Below, one piece after another: positions 37,116-45,978 of a stretch of 64,000 nucleotides of DNA. The notes beneath the pieces are model-generated. The model was not told where the DNA came from and did no database searches. It saw only the letters and a program-made list of their open reading frames with translations. Numbering within the stretch: position 1 is the stretch's first letter; each line of letters starts with the position of its first letter. Origin of the DNA: Sporosarcina sp. GTDB taxonomy: Bacteria > Bacillota > Bacilli > Bacillales_A > Planococcaceae. The stretch covers positions 1-64,000 of the forward strand of contig JARIDO010000008.1 of assembly GCA_029263895.1 (NCBI GenBank). The letters run 5' to 3'. The position numbers and the translations under genes are program-made.

Positions 37116-38027
37116 ATGAACGGTATCCTACCTTTATGGAAAGAAAAAGGAATGACGTCTCACGATTGTGTATTTAAATTACGTAAAATTCTTGGTACGA
37201 AGAAGGTTGGTCATACAGGTACTCTTGACCCTAGTGTTGAAGGAGTCCTACCAATTTGCATTGGACAAACGACGAAAGTAGCTGAATATATTACAGATAC
37301 AGGGAAAGAGTATGTGGCAGTAATATCGATAGGAACATCGACGGAGACTGAAGATGCTGAAGGTGAAATTGTTGCTTCAGATCTTTCACTTAAGAAAATA
37401 ACTAAAGAAGAAATCGAAAAAGTTCTAATCCAACTAACAGGTGAGATTACACAGATTCCCCCGATGTATTCTGCAGTTAAAGTGAATGGAAGAAAACTTT
37501 ATGAATATGCAAGAAAGGGTATTGAAGTAGAGAGGCCATCCAGGAAAGTATTAATTCATGAAATCGAATTACTTGATGCCCAAGATATGTACGAAGGGGA
37601 TGAACTTCAGTTTAGTATTCGCATCGCTTGTGGAAAAGGGACATATATCCGAACGCTTGCTGTGCAAATTGGTGAACTACTCGGATATCCCGCACATATG
37701 TCATCGCTTGTAAGGACAATGTCTGGCACGTATAGTGAAGTGGATTGTCGAACGCTTGATCAAGTGAGAGAACTGAAAGAGTTAGGTCGAATTGATTCGA
37801 TTTTACACCCTCTAGAGGATGCACTCATAGATTTTAAGAAAGTAGAACTAAGTGAAGAGCTTTTTGAAAAGGTTATGAATGGTCAAGTATTACCCGAACA
37901 TGAAGAATTACAGGACAATCAAAACATTGTCTTTGTTAAGCATAGCAAGGCGATTGCGATCTATCGAAAACATCCAGAAAAAGTAGGGCTAATGAAGCCT
38001 GAAAAAATGTTTCCGTTGAATATGTAA
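37116..38027 (+). CDS. truB: tRNA pseudouridine(55) synthase
   Basis: A 303-residue enzyme isomerising U55 in the T loop of tRNAs. The catalytic D38 is in KVGHTGTLDPSVEGVLPICI. The start NGILPLWKEKGMTSHDCVFK is typical, as is KGTYIRTLAVQIGELLG. The C-terminal part is PUA-like and short. Shine-Dalgarno gaaagggg. ribF follows after 12 nt. Confidence 0.97.
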   Translation: MNGILPLWKEKGMTSHDCVFKLRKILGTKKVGHTGTLDPSVEGVLPICIGQTTKVAEYITDTGKEYVAVISIGTSTETEDAEGEIVASDLSLKKITKEEIEKVLIQLTGEITQIPPMYSAVKVNGRKLYEYARKGIEVERPSRKVLIHEIELLDAQDMYEGDELQFSIRIACGKGTYIRTLAVQIGELLGYPAHMSSLVRTMSGTYSEVDCRTLDQVRELKELGRIDSILHPLEDALIDFKKVELSEELFEKVMNGQVLPEHEELQDNQNIVFVKHSKAIAIYRKHPEKVGLMKPEKMFPLNM

Positions 38028-38039
38028 GGAGGGAAACCA

Positions 38040-38981
38040 TTGGAAATTCATAAACTGAACTATCCCGATAATTGTACGATTGAAAACTCTATACCTTATT
38101 CGGTAGCATTAGGCTTCTTTGATGGTTTGCATAAAGGACATCAAACAGTTATTGCTACTGCACAAAAAGAAGCCGAAAAACGAGGCATTCAATCGGCGGT
38201 TATGACGTTTGATCCTCATCCCTCACATCTATTTGGGGAAGGACGAAACAAAGTAGGTTATATTACTCAATTTCCTGAGAAAATACGTTTGCTTGAATCG
38301 ATGGGTATCGATGCTTTATTTATCATTACTTTCGATTGGTCTCTAGCATCGCTTTCGCCTGAACGTTTTGTTGAAATCTTTATTAAAGGTTTACATATAA
38401 AGCACGTTGTAGCTGGATTTGACTTCACATTTGGTTCTAAAGGTGCAGGAACGATGCTGCAAATGGAAGAGCTTGCCAAAGGTGATTTTGGGACAACGAC
38501 TATTCAAAAAGTTGAAAGCGCGGATGAAAAAATTTCATCGACACGAATAAGACAACTCTTATCAGAAGGCAATGTGGAGTTAGCATCTACACTTCTAGGG
38601 AGGGATTTCAGAACAGACGGAATTGTTGTCCATGGTGAGAAACGAGGACGGGAGCTAGGATTTCCAACAGCCAATGTAGCACCTGAAGAAAACACCATTC
38701 TACCTGCCAATGGAGTCTATGCAGTGCGTTTTACATTTGATGGTCAAACGTATAAAGGCGTTTGTAGTGTTGGAGTTAAACCCACATTTCATGATAAGGG
38801 TGAAATGCCAGCCATTGTGGAAGTTCATGTGCTAGACTTTGATGGAAATCTCTATGATAAGTCGGTTTCGGTGGATTGGGTTAGCCATATTCGTCAAGAA
38901 CTCAAATTTGAATCTGCACAAGCGTTAATTGCTGAAATGCAAAATGATAAACAGCGAGCTAGAGAAATACTAGAAGCGTAA
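38040..38981 (+). CDS. ribF: Bifunctional riboflavin kinase / FAD synthetase
   Basis: A 313-residue enzyme (RibC in B. subtilis) making FMN and FAD. The N-terminal nucleotidyltransferase shows SVALGFFDGLHKGHQTVIAT and MTFDPHPS and, later, DEKISSTRIRQLL. The C-terminal flavokinase shows GRELGFPTANV and NGVYAV. The start is a TTG at 38040, preceded by aaggaggg (38027-38034). No FMN riboswitch is visible upstream. Confidence 0.95.
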   Translation: MEIHKLNYPDNCTIENSIPYSVALGFFDGLHKGHQTVIATAQKEAEKRGIQSAVMTFDPHPSHLFGEGRNKVGYITQFPEKIRLLESMGIDALFIITFDWSLASLSPERFVEIFIKGLHIKHVVAGFDFTFGSKGAGTMLQMEELAKGDFGTTTIQKVESADEKISSTRIRQLLSEGNVELASTLLGRDFRTDGIVVHGEKRGRELGFPTANVAPEENTILPANGVYAVRFTFDGQTYKGVCSVGVKPTFHDKGEMPAIVEVHVLDFDGNLYDKSVSVDWVSHIRQELKFESAQALIAEMQNDKQRAREILEA

Positions 38982-38990
38982 CTAGGTAAG

Positions 38991-39019
38991 TTGCTTTTTA
39001 AAAATGAGCGTGTTATTAT
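38991..39019 (+). promoter_or_regulatory. Sigma-A promoter of rpsO
   Basis: -35 TTGCTT (38991-38996), 17-bp spacer and -10 TATTAT (39014-39019) with TG-T upstream (extended -10). Predicted start near 39026, so the rpsO leader is about 90 nt. Confidence 0.75.
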
Positions 39020-39025
39020 TAGCAC

Positions 39026-39115
39026 GTGCGATTACGCACTAACCGTTTCTTGGCAGCACGAATCACCAACGTTTGCTAGGGAATTGGGGATACTTTGAAA
39101 TTGGAGGTGAATAGG
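39026..39115 (+). ncRNA. Candidate S15 (rpsO) leader
   Basis: Begins with a perfect hairpin GTGCG-ATTA-CGCAC (39026-39039) right at the predicted start, followed by about 65 nt to the ribosome binding site (ggaggtga). S15 is known to repress its own mRNA by binding leader folds in several bacteria. The full fold was not worked out. Confidence 0.4.
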
Positions 39116-39385
39116 ATGGCTATAACACAAGAACGTAAAAACGAATTGATCAATGAATTCAAAATTCATGAAACAGATACTGGATCAGCAGATGTCCAGG
39201 TCGCTGTCCTTACGGAAGAGATCAATAACTTGACTGAGCATTTCCGTCTTCATAAGAAAGATCATCACTCACGTCGTGGTCTTTACAAAATGATCGGAAC
39301 ACGTAAAAGACTTTTGAAGTACTTGCGTGAAAACGAAGTTCAACGTTACCGTGATCTTATTGCTAAACTCGGCTTACGCCGTTAA
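39116..39385 (+). CDS. rpsO: 30S ribosomal protein S15
   Basis: An 89-residue S15 that binds the 16S three-way junction. Sequence marks: [59 protein letters not shown]. The ATG at 39116 is preceded by ggaggtgaatag. It is followed by a strong terminator. Confidence 0.98.
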   Translation: MAITQERKNELINEFKIHETDTGSADVQVAVLTEEINNLTEHFRLHKKDHHSRRGLYKMIGTRKRLLKYLRENEVQRYRDLIAKLGLRR

Positions 39386-39398
39386 TAAGATGACTATG

Positions 39399-39425
39399 AA
39401 AAGCGGGCCATGCCCGCTTTTTTTT
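39399..39425 (+). terminator. Terminator after rpsO
   Basis: AAAGCGGGC (39400-39408) pairs with GCCCGCTTT (39412-39420), a three-base loop, then T8. A very strong intrinsic terminator. Confidence 0.92.
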
Positions 39426-39585
39426 ATTTAAGTAGCAAAAATCTAATGTCTCAATCTAATACTAATTGCATTTATTTTCTCCTATGCAACTAAATAGTAC
39501 ACATGGAAGTACTTTTTTTGATACACTACTAGTAATACATACAACATATACAGTTAACTGCTGGAATATGGAGAGGGGTTCAATA
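39426..39585 (+). promoter_or_regulatory. pnp leader region
   Basis: A 160-bp gap between the rpsO terminator and pnp. It holds a possible hairpin TTGCAT (39466-39471) with ATGCAA (39484-39489) and a weaker AGTAC/GTACT hairpin followed by T7 near 39520. PNPase autoregulates through its leader in some bacteria, but no clear promoter could be assigned here. Confidence 0.3.
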
Positions 39586-41697
39586 ATGACAGGTAAAAAA
39601 GTGTATACGCTGGATTGGGCAGGTAGACCGTTAACGGTAGAAGCTGGTCAATTGGCTAAACAAGCAAACGGTGCTGTGCTCATCCGTTATGGTGATACAT
39701 CTGTACTATCAACAGCGACTACATCAAAAAATTCACGAGGATTGGATTTCTTTCCTCTTACTGTGAACTATGAAGAGCGAATGTATGCAGTTGGTAAGAT
39801 TCCTGGAGGTTTCCTAAAACGTGAAGGTCGCCCATCTGACAAGGCAGTGTTAACGAGTCGATTGATAGACCGTCCGATTCGTCCACTATTTGCTGACGGA
39901 TTCCGCAATGATGTACAAGTTATTTCTCTTGTCATGTCAGTGGATCAGGACTGTTCATCCGAGATGGCTGCAATGCTCGGTTCATCATTGGCATTATCAG
40001 TTTCAGATATTCCTTTTGAAGGTCCGATTGCAGGTGTTCAAATTGGACGTATCGATAACGAATTCATCGTCAATCCAACGCCTGCACAAATGGAGAAGAG
40101 TGAGCTTGATTTAATCGTAGCTGGAACGAAAGATGCTATTAACATGGTTGAAGCTGGGGCGAACGAAGTCGCAGAGGATGTAGTCCTTGAAGCGATAATG
40201 TTTGGTCATGGAGAAATCATTAAGCTAATTGAATTCCAAGAAATGATTGTTGCTGAAATTGGTAAAGATAAACTTGAAATTCCTTTGTTTTCATTAGATG
40301 AAACACTTATGGCTGATATTAAAAACCAATGTGAGTCTGATTTAATCAATGCGATTCAAACACAAGAAAAGCATGCGCGTGAAGAAGCAATTTCTTCTGT
40401 TAAAAATGACGTGATTGAGCAGTATAAAGAAAAAGAAGCTGACGATGCGACTATGAAACAAGTTAAAGGGATTTTAGAGCAAATCGTCAAGGATGAAGTA
40501 CGTCGTTTAATCACTGACGAAAAAATTCGTCCTGATGGTCGTGGCTTAGATGAAATCCGTCCACTGGCATCAGAAGTCGGCATGCTGCCACGTACACATG
40601 GTTCTGGTCTATTCACACGTGGACAGACACAAGCACTTAGCATTTGTACGTTAGGTGCCCTAGGAGAAGTTCAAATTATCGATGGACTAGGCTTAGATGA
40701 GTCTAAACGTTTCATGCACCATTACAACTTCCCGAACTTCAGTGTAGGTGAAACTGGGCCAATCCGTGGACCCGGCCGTCGTGAAATTGGTCATGGTGCC
40801 CTTGGAGAACGTGCTCTTGTAGCAGTACTACCTGATGAAACAAACTTCCCTTACACAATTCGTCTTGTAGCAGAAGTACTTGAGTCAAACGGGTCATCAT
40901 CACAAGCGTCTATTTGTGCTTCTACAATGGCGATGTTAGATGCTGGAGTACCTTTAAAAGCACCGGTTGCTGGTATTGCAATGGGTCTTGTGAAAAAAGG
41001 AGAGAACTATTCTGTTCTATCTGATATTCAAGGGATGGAAGATCACCTAGGGGATATGGACTTTAAAGTTGCGGGTACATCTAAAGGAATCACTGCTCTA
41101 CAAATGGATATTAAAATTGACGGCCTTTCTCGTCAAATCCTTGAAGAAGCATTAGCACAAGCTAAAATTGGTCGTCTGAAAATACTTGATCATATGCTAA
41201 CTGCAATTTCGGAACCACGGGAAGAGCTTTCTGCATATGCACCAAAAATTATTATGATTAAAATCAATCCAGATAAGATCCGTGATGTCATTGGACCTGG
41301 TGGCAAAGTGATCAATAAAATTATTGAAGAGACAAATGTTAAAATCGACACTGAGCAAGATGGGACGATTTACATTTCTTCTCCAAACAATGAGATGAAT
41401 AGCAAAGCGAAAGCGATGATTGAAAATATTGTTCGCGAAGCTAAGGTTGGCGAATATTATATGGCTAAAGTAAAACGAGTTGAAAAATTCGGTGCTTTTC
41501 TTGAATTATTCCCAGGTAAGGATGGACTTCTTCATATTTCTGAAATTGCAGAAGAACGTACAAAAGCCGTTGAAGATGTCTTGAAATTAGACGACAAGAT
41601 GATGGTTAAAGTTATCGAAATCGACAATCAAGGTCGTGTAAATCTTTCACGTAAAACAGTAATACTTGAAGAGAAAGAAAAAGCGAAAAAAGAATAA
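39586..41697 (+). CDS. pnp: Polyribonucleotide nucleotidyltransferase
   Basis: A 703-residue phosphorolytic 3'-5' exoribonuclease. Two RNase PH domains flank an alpha-helical linker; [20 protein letters not shown] is in the first and [13 protein letters not shown] plus [14 protein letters not shown] in the second. KH and S1 domains follow ([39 protein letters not shown]). The ATG at 39586 follows gagagggg (39571-39578); longer upstream extension is not conserved. Followed by a terminator. Confidence 0.97.
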   Translation: MTGKKVYTLDWAGRPLTVEAGQLAKQANGAVLIRYGDTSVLSTATTSKNSRGLDFFPLTVNYEERMYAVGKIPGGFLKREGRPSDKAVLTSRLIDRPIRPLFADGFRNDVQVISLVMSVDQDCSSEMAAMLGSSLALSVSDIPFEGPIAGVQIGRIDNEFIVNPTPAQMEKSELDLIVAGTKDAINMVEAGANEVAEDVVLEAIMFGHGEIIKLIEFQEMIVAEIGKDKLEIPLFSLDETLMADIKNQCESDLINAIQTQEKHAREEAISSVKNDVIEQYKEKEADDATMKQVKGILEQIVKDEVRRLITDEKIRPDGRGLDEIRPLASEVGMLPRTHGSGLFTRGQTQALSICTLGALGEVQIIDGLGLDESKRFMHHYNFPNFSVGETGPIRGPGRREIGHGALGERALVAVLPDETNFPYTIRLVAEVLESNGSSSQASICASTMAMLDAGVPLKAPVAGIAMGLVKKGENYSVLSDIQGMEDHLGDMDFKVAGTSKGITALQMDIKIDGLSRQILEEALAQAKIGRLKILDHMLTAISEPREELSAYAPKIIMIKINPDKIRDVIGPGGKVINKIIEETNVKIDTEQDGTIYISSPNNEMNSKAKAMIENIVREAKVGEYYMAKVKRVEKFGAFLELFPGKDGLLHISEIAEERTKAVEDVLKLDDKMMVKVIEIDNQGRVNLSRKTVILEEKEKAKKE

Positions 41698-41720
41698 CAA
41701 ACTTAATTTTGAAATAATGG

Positions 41721-41766
41721 ACAAAAAGCCCCTCTTCGCATATTGTGGAGACGGAGGCTTTTTGTG
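41721..41766 (+). terminator. Terminator after pnp
   Basis: ACAAAAAGCC (41721-41730) pairs with GGCTTTTTGT (41756-41765) and further inner pairs (CCTC-GGAG). The 3' stem arm supplies the T-rich tract. It separates pnp from ymxG. Confidence 0.75.
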
Positions 41767-41799
41767 TATTTATAGCAAGCTAAAAAGGAGGTTGCGAGA

Positions 41800-43041
41800 A
41801 TGATAAAAACATACACTTGTCAAAACGGTGTAAGAATTGTTCATGAAAAAATGGAACATGGACACTCAGTTGCTATTGGTGTCTGGGTGGGTGTAGGTTC
41901 TGCTAATGAGGTACAAGAACAATCAGGGATTGCCCATTTCATTGAACATATGCTTTTTAAAGGAACCTCTACACGAAGTGCTCGTATGATTGCGGAACAA
42001 TTCGATCGTATGGGGGGAGATGTCAATGCCTTCACATCAAAAGAGATGACTTGTTTTTACGCAACTGTGCTGAACTCACAAGCACCAAAGGCATTAACGA
42101 TTCTCGCAGATATGTTATTTAATTCGAAATTTGATGAAATAGAAATTGAAAAAGAGAAATCAGTAGTACAGGATGAAATTGCTTCGGTGGAAGATACACC
42201 CGATGATGATGTAGATGAGCGATTATGGTCCGCTATGTTCCCTAATGATGCAATAGGAAGACCGGTTTTAGGTACTGAGACGACAATTAAAACATTTGAC
42301 AAAGCTATCATCAATAAGTTTATGGATGAAAATTATTATCCCGAAAACATCGTAATATCAGTTGCGGGGAATTATGACGATCGATTAGTGAAATTAATTG
42401 AAGCTCATTTTGGTACATTCAAATCTAACCGTAAAACAAAAACAAAAATAACGACACCACAGTTTTGTAGTGGTCACTTAACAAAGGAAAAAGAAATTGA
42501 ACAAGCACATATATGTATTGGTTATTCGGGTTTATCAATCCAGGATGAGCGCATTCATACGCTTATACTACTGGATAGCATTGTGGGCGGCACAATGTCT
42601 TCACGGTTGTTTCAACAAGTTCGGGAAGATAAAGGTTTGGCGTACACTGTAGAATCTTATTATTCCGCATATAAAACCACAGGGGCATTTATGATTTACG
42701 CTGGAACATCACCTAAAAAAATGACAACGTTATTACAAACTATAGATGAAATAATTAGCTCTCTTATAGACGATGGTGTCACCAACAATGAATTACGAAA
42801 TGCGAAAGAACAATTAAAAGCTGGATTTCTGTTAGGGCTTGAAAACACAGAAGCGAGAATGCATCGTAATGGAAAAAATGAGTTAATCTTAGGGAAACAT
42901 CAATCGATTGAAGAAGTCGTTGAGTTAATTGACAGTATTCAAGTAACCGATGTGCAACAGCTGGCTATCGAACTATTTTCTACAGAACGAGCAATCTCTA
43001 TTATATCGCCATTGGAAGTACATGAGGAAGTCAAAATTTGA
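41800..43041 (+). CDS. ymxG: M16-family zinc peptidase YmxG (MlpA)
   Basis: A 413-residue pitrilysin or processing-peptidase-like protein. The inverted zinc motif HFIEH is at residues 46-50 (GIAHFIEHMLFKGT) with a downstream glutamate in the family region. Two half-domains of about 200 residues are seen. In B. subtilis MlpA influences extracellular protease levels; natural substrates are not established. It has aaggaggt before the ATG and stands where ylxY-mlpA-ymxH lie in B. subtilis, without ylxY. Confidence 0.93.
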   Translation: MIKTYTCQNGVRIVHEKMEHGHSVAIGVWVGVGSANEVQEQSGIAHFIEHMLFKGTSTRSARMIAEQFDRMGGDVNAFTSKEMTCFYATVLNSQAPKALTILADMLFNSKFDEIEIEKEKSVVQDEIASVEDTPDDDVDERLWSAMFPNDAIGRPVLGTETTIKTFDKAIINKFMDENYYPENIVISVAGNYDDRLVKLIEAHFGTFKSNRKTKTKITTPQFCSGHLTKEKEIEQAHICIGYSGLSIQDERIHTLILLDSIVGGTMSSRLFQQVREDKGLAYTVESYYSAYKTTGAFMIYAGTSPKKMTTLLQTIDEIISSLIDDGVTNNELRNAKEQLKAGFLLGLENTEARMHRNGKNELILGKHQSIEEVVELIDSIQVTDVQQLAIELFSTERAISIISPLEVHEEVKI

Positions 43042-43075
43042 TTGATTAATTAGGTCAGCTTTTCCTATTTCAAGT

Positions 43076-43084
43076 CATATACTA
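43076..43084 (+). promoter_or_regulatory. Candidate sigma-K -10 element before ymxH-dpaA-dpaB
   Basis: CATATACTA fits the sigma-K -10 consensus CATAnnnTA exactly and predicts a start near 43092, only 21 nt before the TTG start of ymxH. A convincing -35 is not visible. Mother-cell sigma-K expression of the dipicolinate genes is known in B. subtilis, so the location supports the call. Confidence 0.45.
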
Positions 43085-43112
43085 AATAGATATGAAGAGA
43101 GGGGGAAGCGAC

Positions 43113-43391
43113 TTGTTATTATCTGAACTTGCTCAGAAAGAACTGATTCAAGTGGAAGATGGCGTTCGATACGGGTACTTAGCAGATACAGATCTCATTT
43201 TTAATGGTAGAACAGGTGAAGTTTTAGGATTCGAAGTTAGAAAGAAATCAGGGCGTTTTTCATTTAGAGGGCGTCAAGAACAAATTGACGAATTCATACC
43301 GTGGTCAGAAATTGTGTTAATAGGAGAACATCGCATTCTTTTTGGTAAGACACACATTGCGGAGGAATTTGATCTTGAAGACCGAAGATAA
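43113..43391 (+). CDS. ymxH: PRC-barrel sporulation protein YmxH (YlmC family)
   Basis: A 92-residue single PRC-barrel domain: LLSELAQKELIQVEDGVRYG, LADTDLIFNGRTGEVLGFEV, then a barrel ending IPWSEIVLIGEHRILFG. YlmC/YmxH members are upregulated in sporulation; the molecular role is unknown. The start is a TTG at 43113, 7 nt from agaggggga; this aligns with the M-R-L-S-E family start and lies just after the candidate sigma-K start. The ATG at 43092 would be at +1. It overlaps dpaA by 17 nt. Confidence 0.82.
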   Translation: MLLSELAQKELIQVEDGVRYGYLADTDLIFNGRTGEVLGFEVRKKSGRFSFRGRQEQIDEFIPWSEIVLIGEHRILFGKTHIAEEFDLEDRR

Positions 43392-44142
43392 GTGGCTATT
43401 TATCGGTGATGATGCAAGAATGGCGCTGTGTAGCGAACACTTCCTAAAGAAAGGAGTGAATAGCCAACATTTTGCTCATAGCCTAGGAGGCGAAAAGTTA
43501 GAACATAAGATTATAGAGTTTTCTCCTAGTCATCTTGTATTTCCTGTTCATCAAATTCAAGGTTCAATTCGAACAGAGTTGTTAGCTAAGGATACTACGT
43601 TAATCACAGGCAAAGCAGATGCAATTTGGCTAGAGCCGTTTTTAACTGCAGGGATTCGTGTAGAATCCTATTTAAATGAAGAGCGTTTTATTTGGCGGAA
43701 TGCAGTGTTGACTGCTGAAGCATTCGTACATGAATATTATGAACGAACAAAGAAAAGTATTGCAAACAAGCATTTCTACGTTGCTGGATTTGGAAGAGTT
43801 GGAAAAATGGTAGCTTATACATTGCAGCAACTAGGCGGACGGGTTACTGTATTGGCTAGAGCTGCTAGTCAACTTGGAGAAGCAGAAGCATTTGGTTATG
43901 AAGTTGAAAAAATAACGTCTACATTTGTATTTAAAGAAGGGTCCTTAGTGAACACAATTCCTTCGAAGTGGCTGGCGGTTGAGAGTCATCCGAAACTTCA
44001 TATATTTGATTTGGCATCATCTCCCGGATGCCTAAGGGCTCCCTTGTCATCTGAATACTATACAGTACTCCTTGCATTGCCTGGAAAACATTTTCCGGTA
44101 GATGCGGCATCTGCATTGGCTGATGCGCTTGAGAGGATGTAA
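43375..44142 (+). CDS. dpaA: Dipicolinate synthase subunit A
   Basis: A 255-residue Rossmann dehydrogenase-like subunit (SpoVFA) which, with DpaB, turns dihydroxy-tetrahydrodipicolinate into dipicolinic acid for the spore core. GFGRVGKMVAYTLQQLGGRV is the nucleotide loop; NTIPSKWL and IFDLASSPGCL follow the family pattern. It is about 40 residues shorter than the 297-residue B. subtilis protein, mainly in loops of the N-terminal half and at the C-terminus. The start is a TTG at 43375, 8 nt from ggagga. Confidence 0.88.
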   Translation: MKTEDKWLFIGDDARMALCSEHFLKKGVNSQHFAHSLGGEKLEHKIIEFSPSHLVFPVHQIQGSIRTELLAKDTTLITGKADAIWLEPFLTAGIRVESYLNEERFIWRNAVLTAEAFVHEYYERTKKSIANKHFYVAGFGRVGKMVAYTLQQLGGRVTVLARAASQLGEAEAFGYEVEKITSTFVFKEGSLVNTIPSKWLAVESHPKLHIFDLASSPGCLRAPLSSEYYTVLLALPGKHFPVDAASALADALERM

Positions 44143-44163
44143 TGAGGATGAAAGGGGAAACCA

Positions 44164-44754
44164 ATGTTACAAGGAAAGAGAATTGGACTTGGCATCACAG
44201 CATCTCATTGTACGTATGATGCAATCATACCTGTAATCGACTCATTGAAAGATGCTGGTGCTACTGTAGTTCCAGTAATTACGCATTCTGTACTGACAGC
44301 AGCAACTCGTTTTGGTACTGGAGAGGAATGGATTGAAAAAATAGAAGACGCCACAGGAGAAAAAGTTATTTCTACAATCGTTGGAGCAGAACCATTCGGT
44401 CCGAAAACACCTGTTGATTGTATGATTATTGCGCCAATGACTGGCAATTCAATTAGTCGTTTTGCAAATGCTGCAACGGATTCACCTGTATTAATGGCTG
44501 CAAAAGCTACGTTACGTAATAATAGTCCTGTTTTACTTGGAATTTCTACAAATGATGCACTCGGATTGAACGCAACAAATCTTATGAAATTGCTTAATAT
44601 GAAAAATGTTTACTTTATTCCGTTTGGTCAAGATGACCCTTTTAATAAACCCAATTCACTCATATCCGACTTCACATTAATGGTACCTGCTGCAGCTGCT
44701 GCCCTCGAAAAAGTGCAACTACAACCTCTATTGATTATTCATCCTACGCTATAA
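44164..44754 (+). CDS. dpaB: Dipicolinate synthase subunit B
   Basis: A 196-residue flavoprotein-like subunit (SpoVFB). Marks are IGLGITASHCTYDAIIPVI, DCMIIAPMTGNSISRFANAA and LGISTNDALGLNATNLMKLL, of the flavoprotein decarboxylase fold. It joins DpaA in the mother cell to make dipicolinate. The Shine-Dalgarno gaaagggg stands before the ATG. Confidence 0.94.
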   Translation: MLQGKRIGLGITASHCTYDAIIPVIDSLKDAGATVVPVITHSVLTAATRFGTGEEWIEKIEDATGEKVISTIVGAEPFGPKTPVDCMIIAPMTGNSISRFANAATDSPVLMAAKATLRNNSPVLLGISTNDALGLNATNLMKLLNMKNVYFIPFGQDDPFNKPNSLISDFTLMVPAAAAALEKVQLQPLLIIHPTL

Positions 44755-44763
44755 AAATACAAC

Positions 44764-44791
44764 TTTACAATAATCTCATTTGTGATATAAT
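44764..44791 (+). promoter_or_regulatory. Sigma-A promoter of asd-dapA
   Basis: -35 TTTACA (44764-44769), 16-bp spacer, -10 TATAAT (44786-44791). Predicted start near 44798. This gives asd-dapA vegetative expression independent of the sporulation genes upstream. Confidence 0.75.
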
Positions 44792-44794
44792 TCG

Positions 44795-44870
44795 ACCAAT
44801 GACTTGCTGATTGTAATAGCAGTGCGGTTGCAAATTGCAAAATCATTGATTGGAACTGCATTATTGGTAA
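44795..44870 (+). ncRNA. Candidate structured leader of asd
   Basis: Three nested helices can be drawn by eye: ACCAAT (44795-44800) with ATTGGT (44863-44868); GCAGT (44819-44823) with ACTGC (44855-44859); TTGC (44828-44831) with GCAA (44837-44840). CAATGA (44797-44802) can instead pair with TCATTG (44843-44848), giving an alternative fold. No T-box motif and no lysine riboswitch length or motif is seen. The fold is short and untested. Confidence 0.35.
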
Positions 44871-44918
44871 ATCCGGCTATGTATATTAATATTCAAAATT
44901 GTTGAGAGGAAGATGAAG

Positions 44919-45953
44919 ATGGAGAAAGTAAACGTTGCAATTGTTGGCGCTACAGGCGCTGTTGGAACTAAAATACTTGAAAAATTAGTGGAACGAAATT
45001 TCCCGTCAAAATCCATCAAACTTCTTGCTTCAAAAAGATCGGCTGGCTCGAAAATAGAAGCGGGTGGCCAAATCTATATTGTAGAAGAAACGACTCCTGA
45101 GTCATTTGATAATATTCAAATTGCTTTCTTTAGTGCGGGCGGTACGATATCGGAAAGGTTTGTGCATGAAGCGGTAGAACGTGGTGCGGTTGTGGTAGAT
45201 AATACAAGTGCTTTCCGAATGATTGACTCGATTCCGCTTGTGGTTCCAGAAGTAAATTCACATATGTTAATTGATGATGCAAAAATTATTGCCAATCCAA
45301 ATTGCTCTACAATCCAGCTCGTGACTGCACTTCAGCCATTACGACAAAAATATGGATTGAAACGAATTGTAGTGTCAACATATCAGGCGGTTTCGGGTGC
45401 TGGAAGCGCGGCGATTAATGAGTTAAGACAACAGAGTGGTCAGTTTGAAAACCGCTCTGCTATTAAAGCGGAAATTCTTCCAACCTCTTCTGCGCAGCAA
45501 CATTACCCAATCTCATTTAATGCAATCCCTCAAATAGATACATTTCATTCTTCAGGATATACACTTGAAGAGTTAAAAATGATGAACGAAACCAAAAAGA
45601 TCTTTGCAGATGATCGTTTGTCTGTTGTTGCTACTTGTGTACGAGTGCCTGTTGTCACGGGACATTCGGAATCTGTCTATATTGAATTAGAAACTGACGG
45701 AGTCACAGTGAATGATATTCAAACATTACTTATGCAAGCGCCAGGCGTCGTCCTTCAAGATAATCCATCAAAACAATTATACCCAATGCCATTGTTTGCT
45801 GAAGGGAAAAACGATGTCTTTGTTGGTCGAATTCGTAAAGATCCTGAAGTTTCCTACGGCTTTCATCTTTGGATTGTATCGGACAATCTGCAAAAAGGGG
45901 CAGCATTAAACTCTGTTCAAATTGCTGAGCATATAGTGAATGGAAAACAGTAA
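44919..45953 (+). CDS. asd: Aspartate-semialdehyde dehydrogenase
   Basis: A 344-residue NADPH enzyme for lysine, diaminopimelate, threonine and methionine synthesis. The cofactor loop is VGATGAVGTKILEKLVERNF; the catalytic C129 is in NPNCSTIQL. RVPVVTGHSESVYIELE is the substrate motif. I chose the ATG at 44919, 8 nt from gagagga, over 44913. dapA follows directly. In B. subtilis dapG (aspartokinase I) lies between them; it is absent here. Confidence 0.96.
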   Translation: MEKVNVAIVGATGAVGTKILEKLVERNFPSKSIKLLASKRSAGSKIEAGGQIYIVEETTPESFDNIQIAFFSAGGTISERFVHEAVERGAVVVDNTSAFRMIDSIPLVVPEVNSHMLIDDAKIIANPNCSTIQLVTALQPLRQKYGLKRIVVSTYQAVSGAGSAAINELRQQSGQFENRSAIKAEILPTSSAQQHYPISFNAIPQIDTFHSSGYTLEELKMMNETKKIFADDRLSVVATCVRVPVVTGHSESVYIELETDGVTVNDIQTLLMQAPGVVLQDNPSKQLYPMPLFAEGKNDVFVGRIRKDPEVSYGFHLWIVSDNLQKGAALNSVQIAEHIVNGKQ

Positions 45954-45978
45954 TATTTCAGAAAAGAGTTGATTGAAG

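Noticed and set aside
37981..38039. FMN riboswitch before ribF
   Set aside because: Only 12 nt separate truB from ribF and none of the RFN-box blocks is seen.
44798..44912. Lysine riboswitch before asd
   Set aside because: The leader is shorter than the lysine class and lacks its conserved junction sequences.
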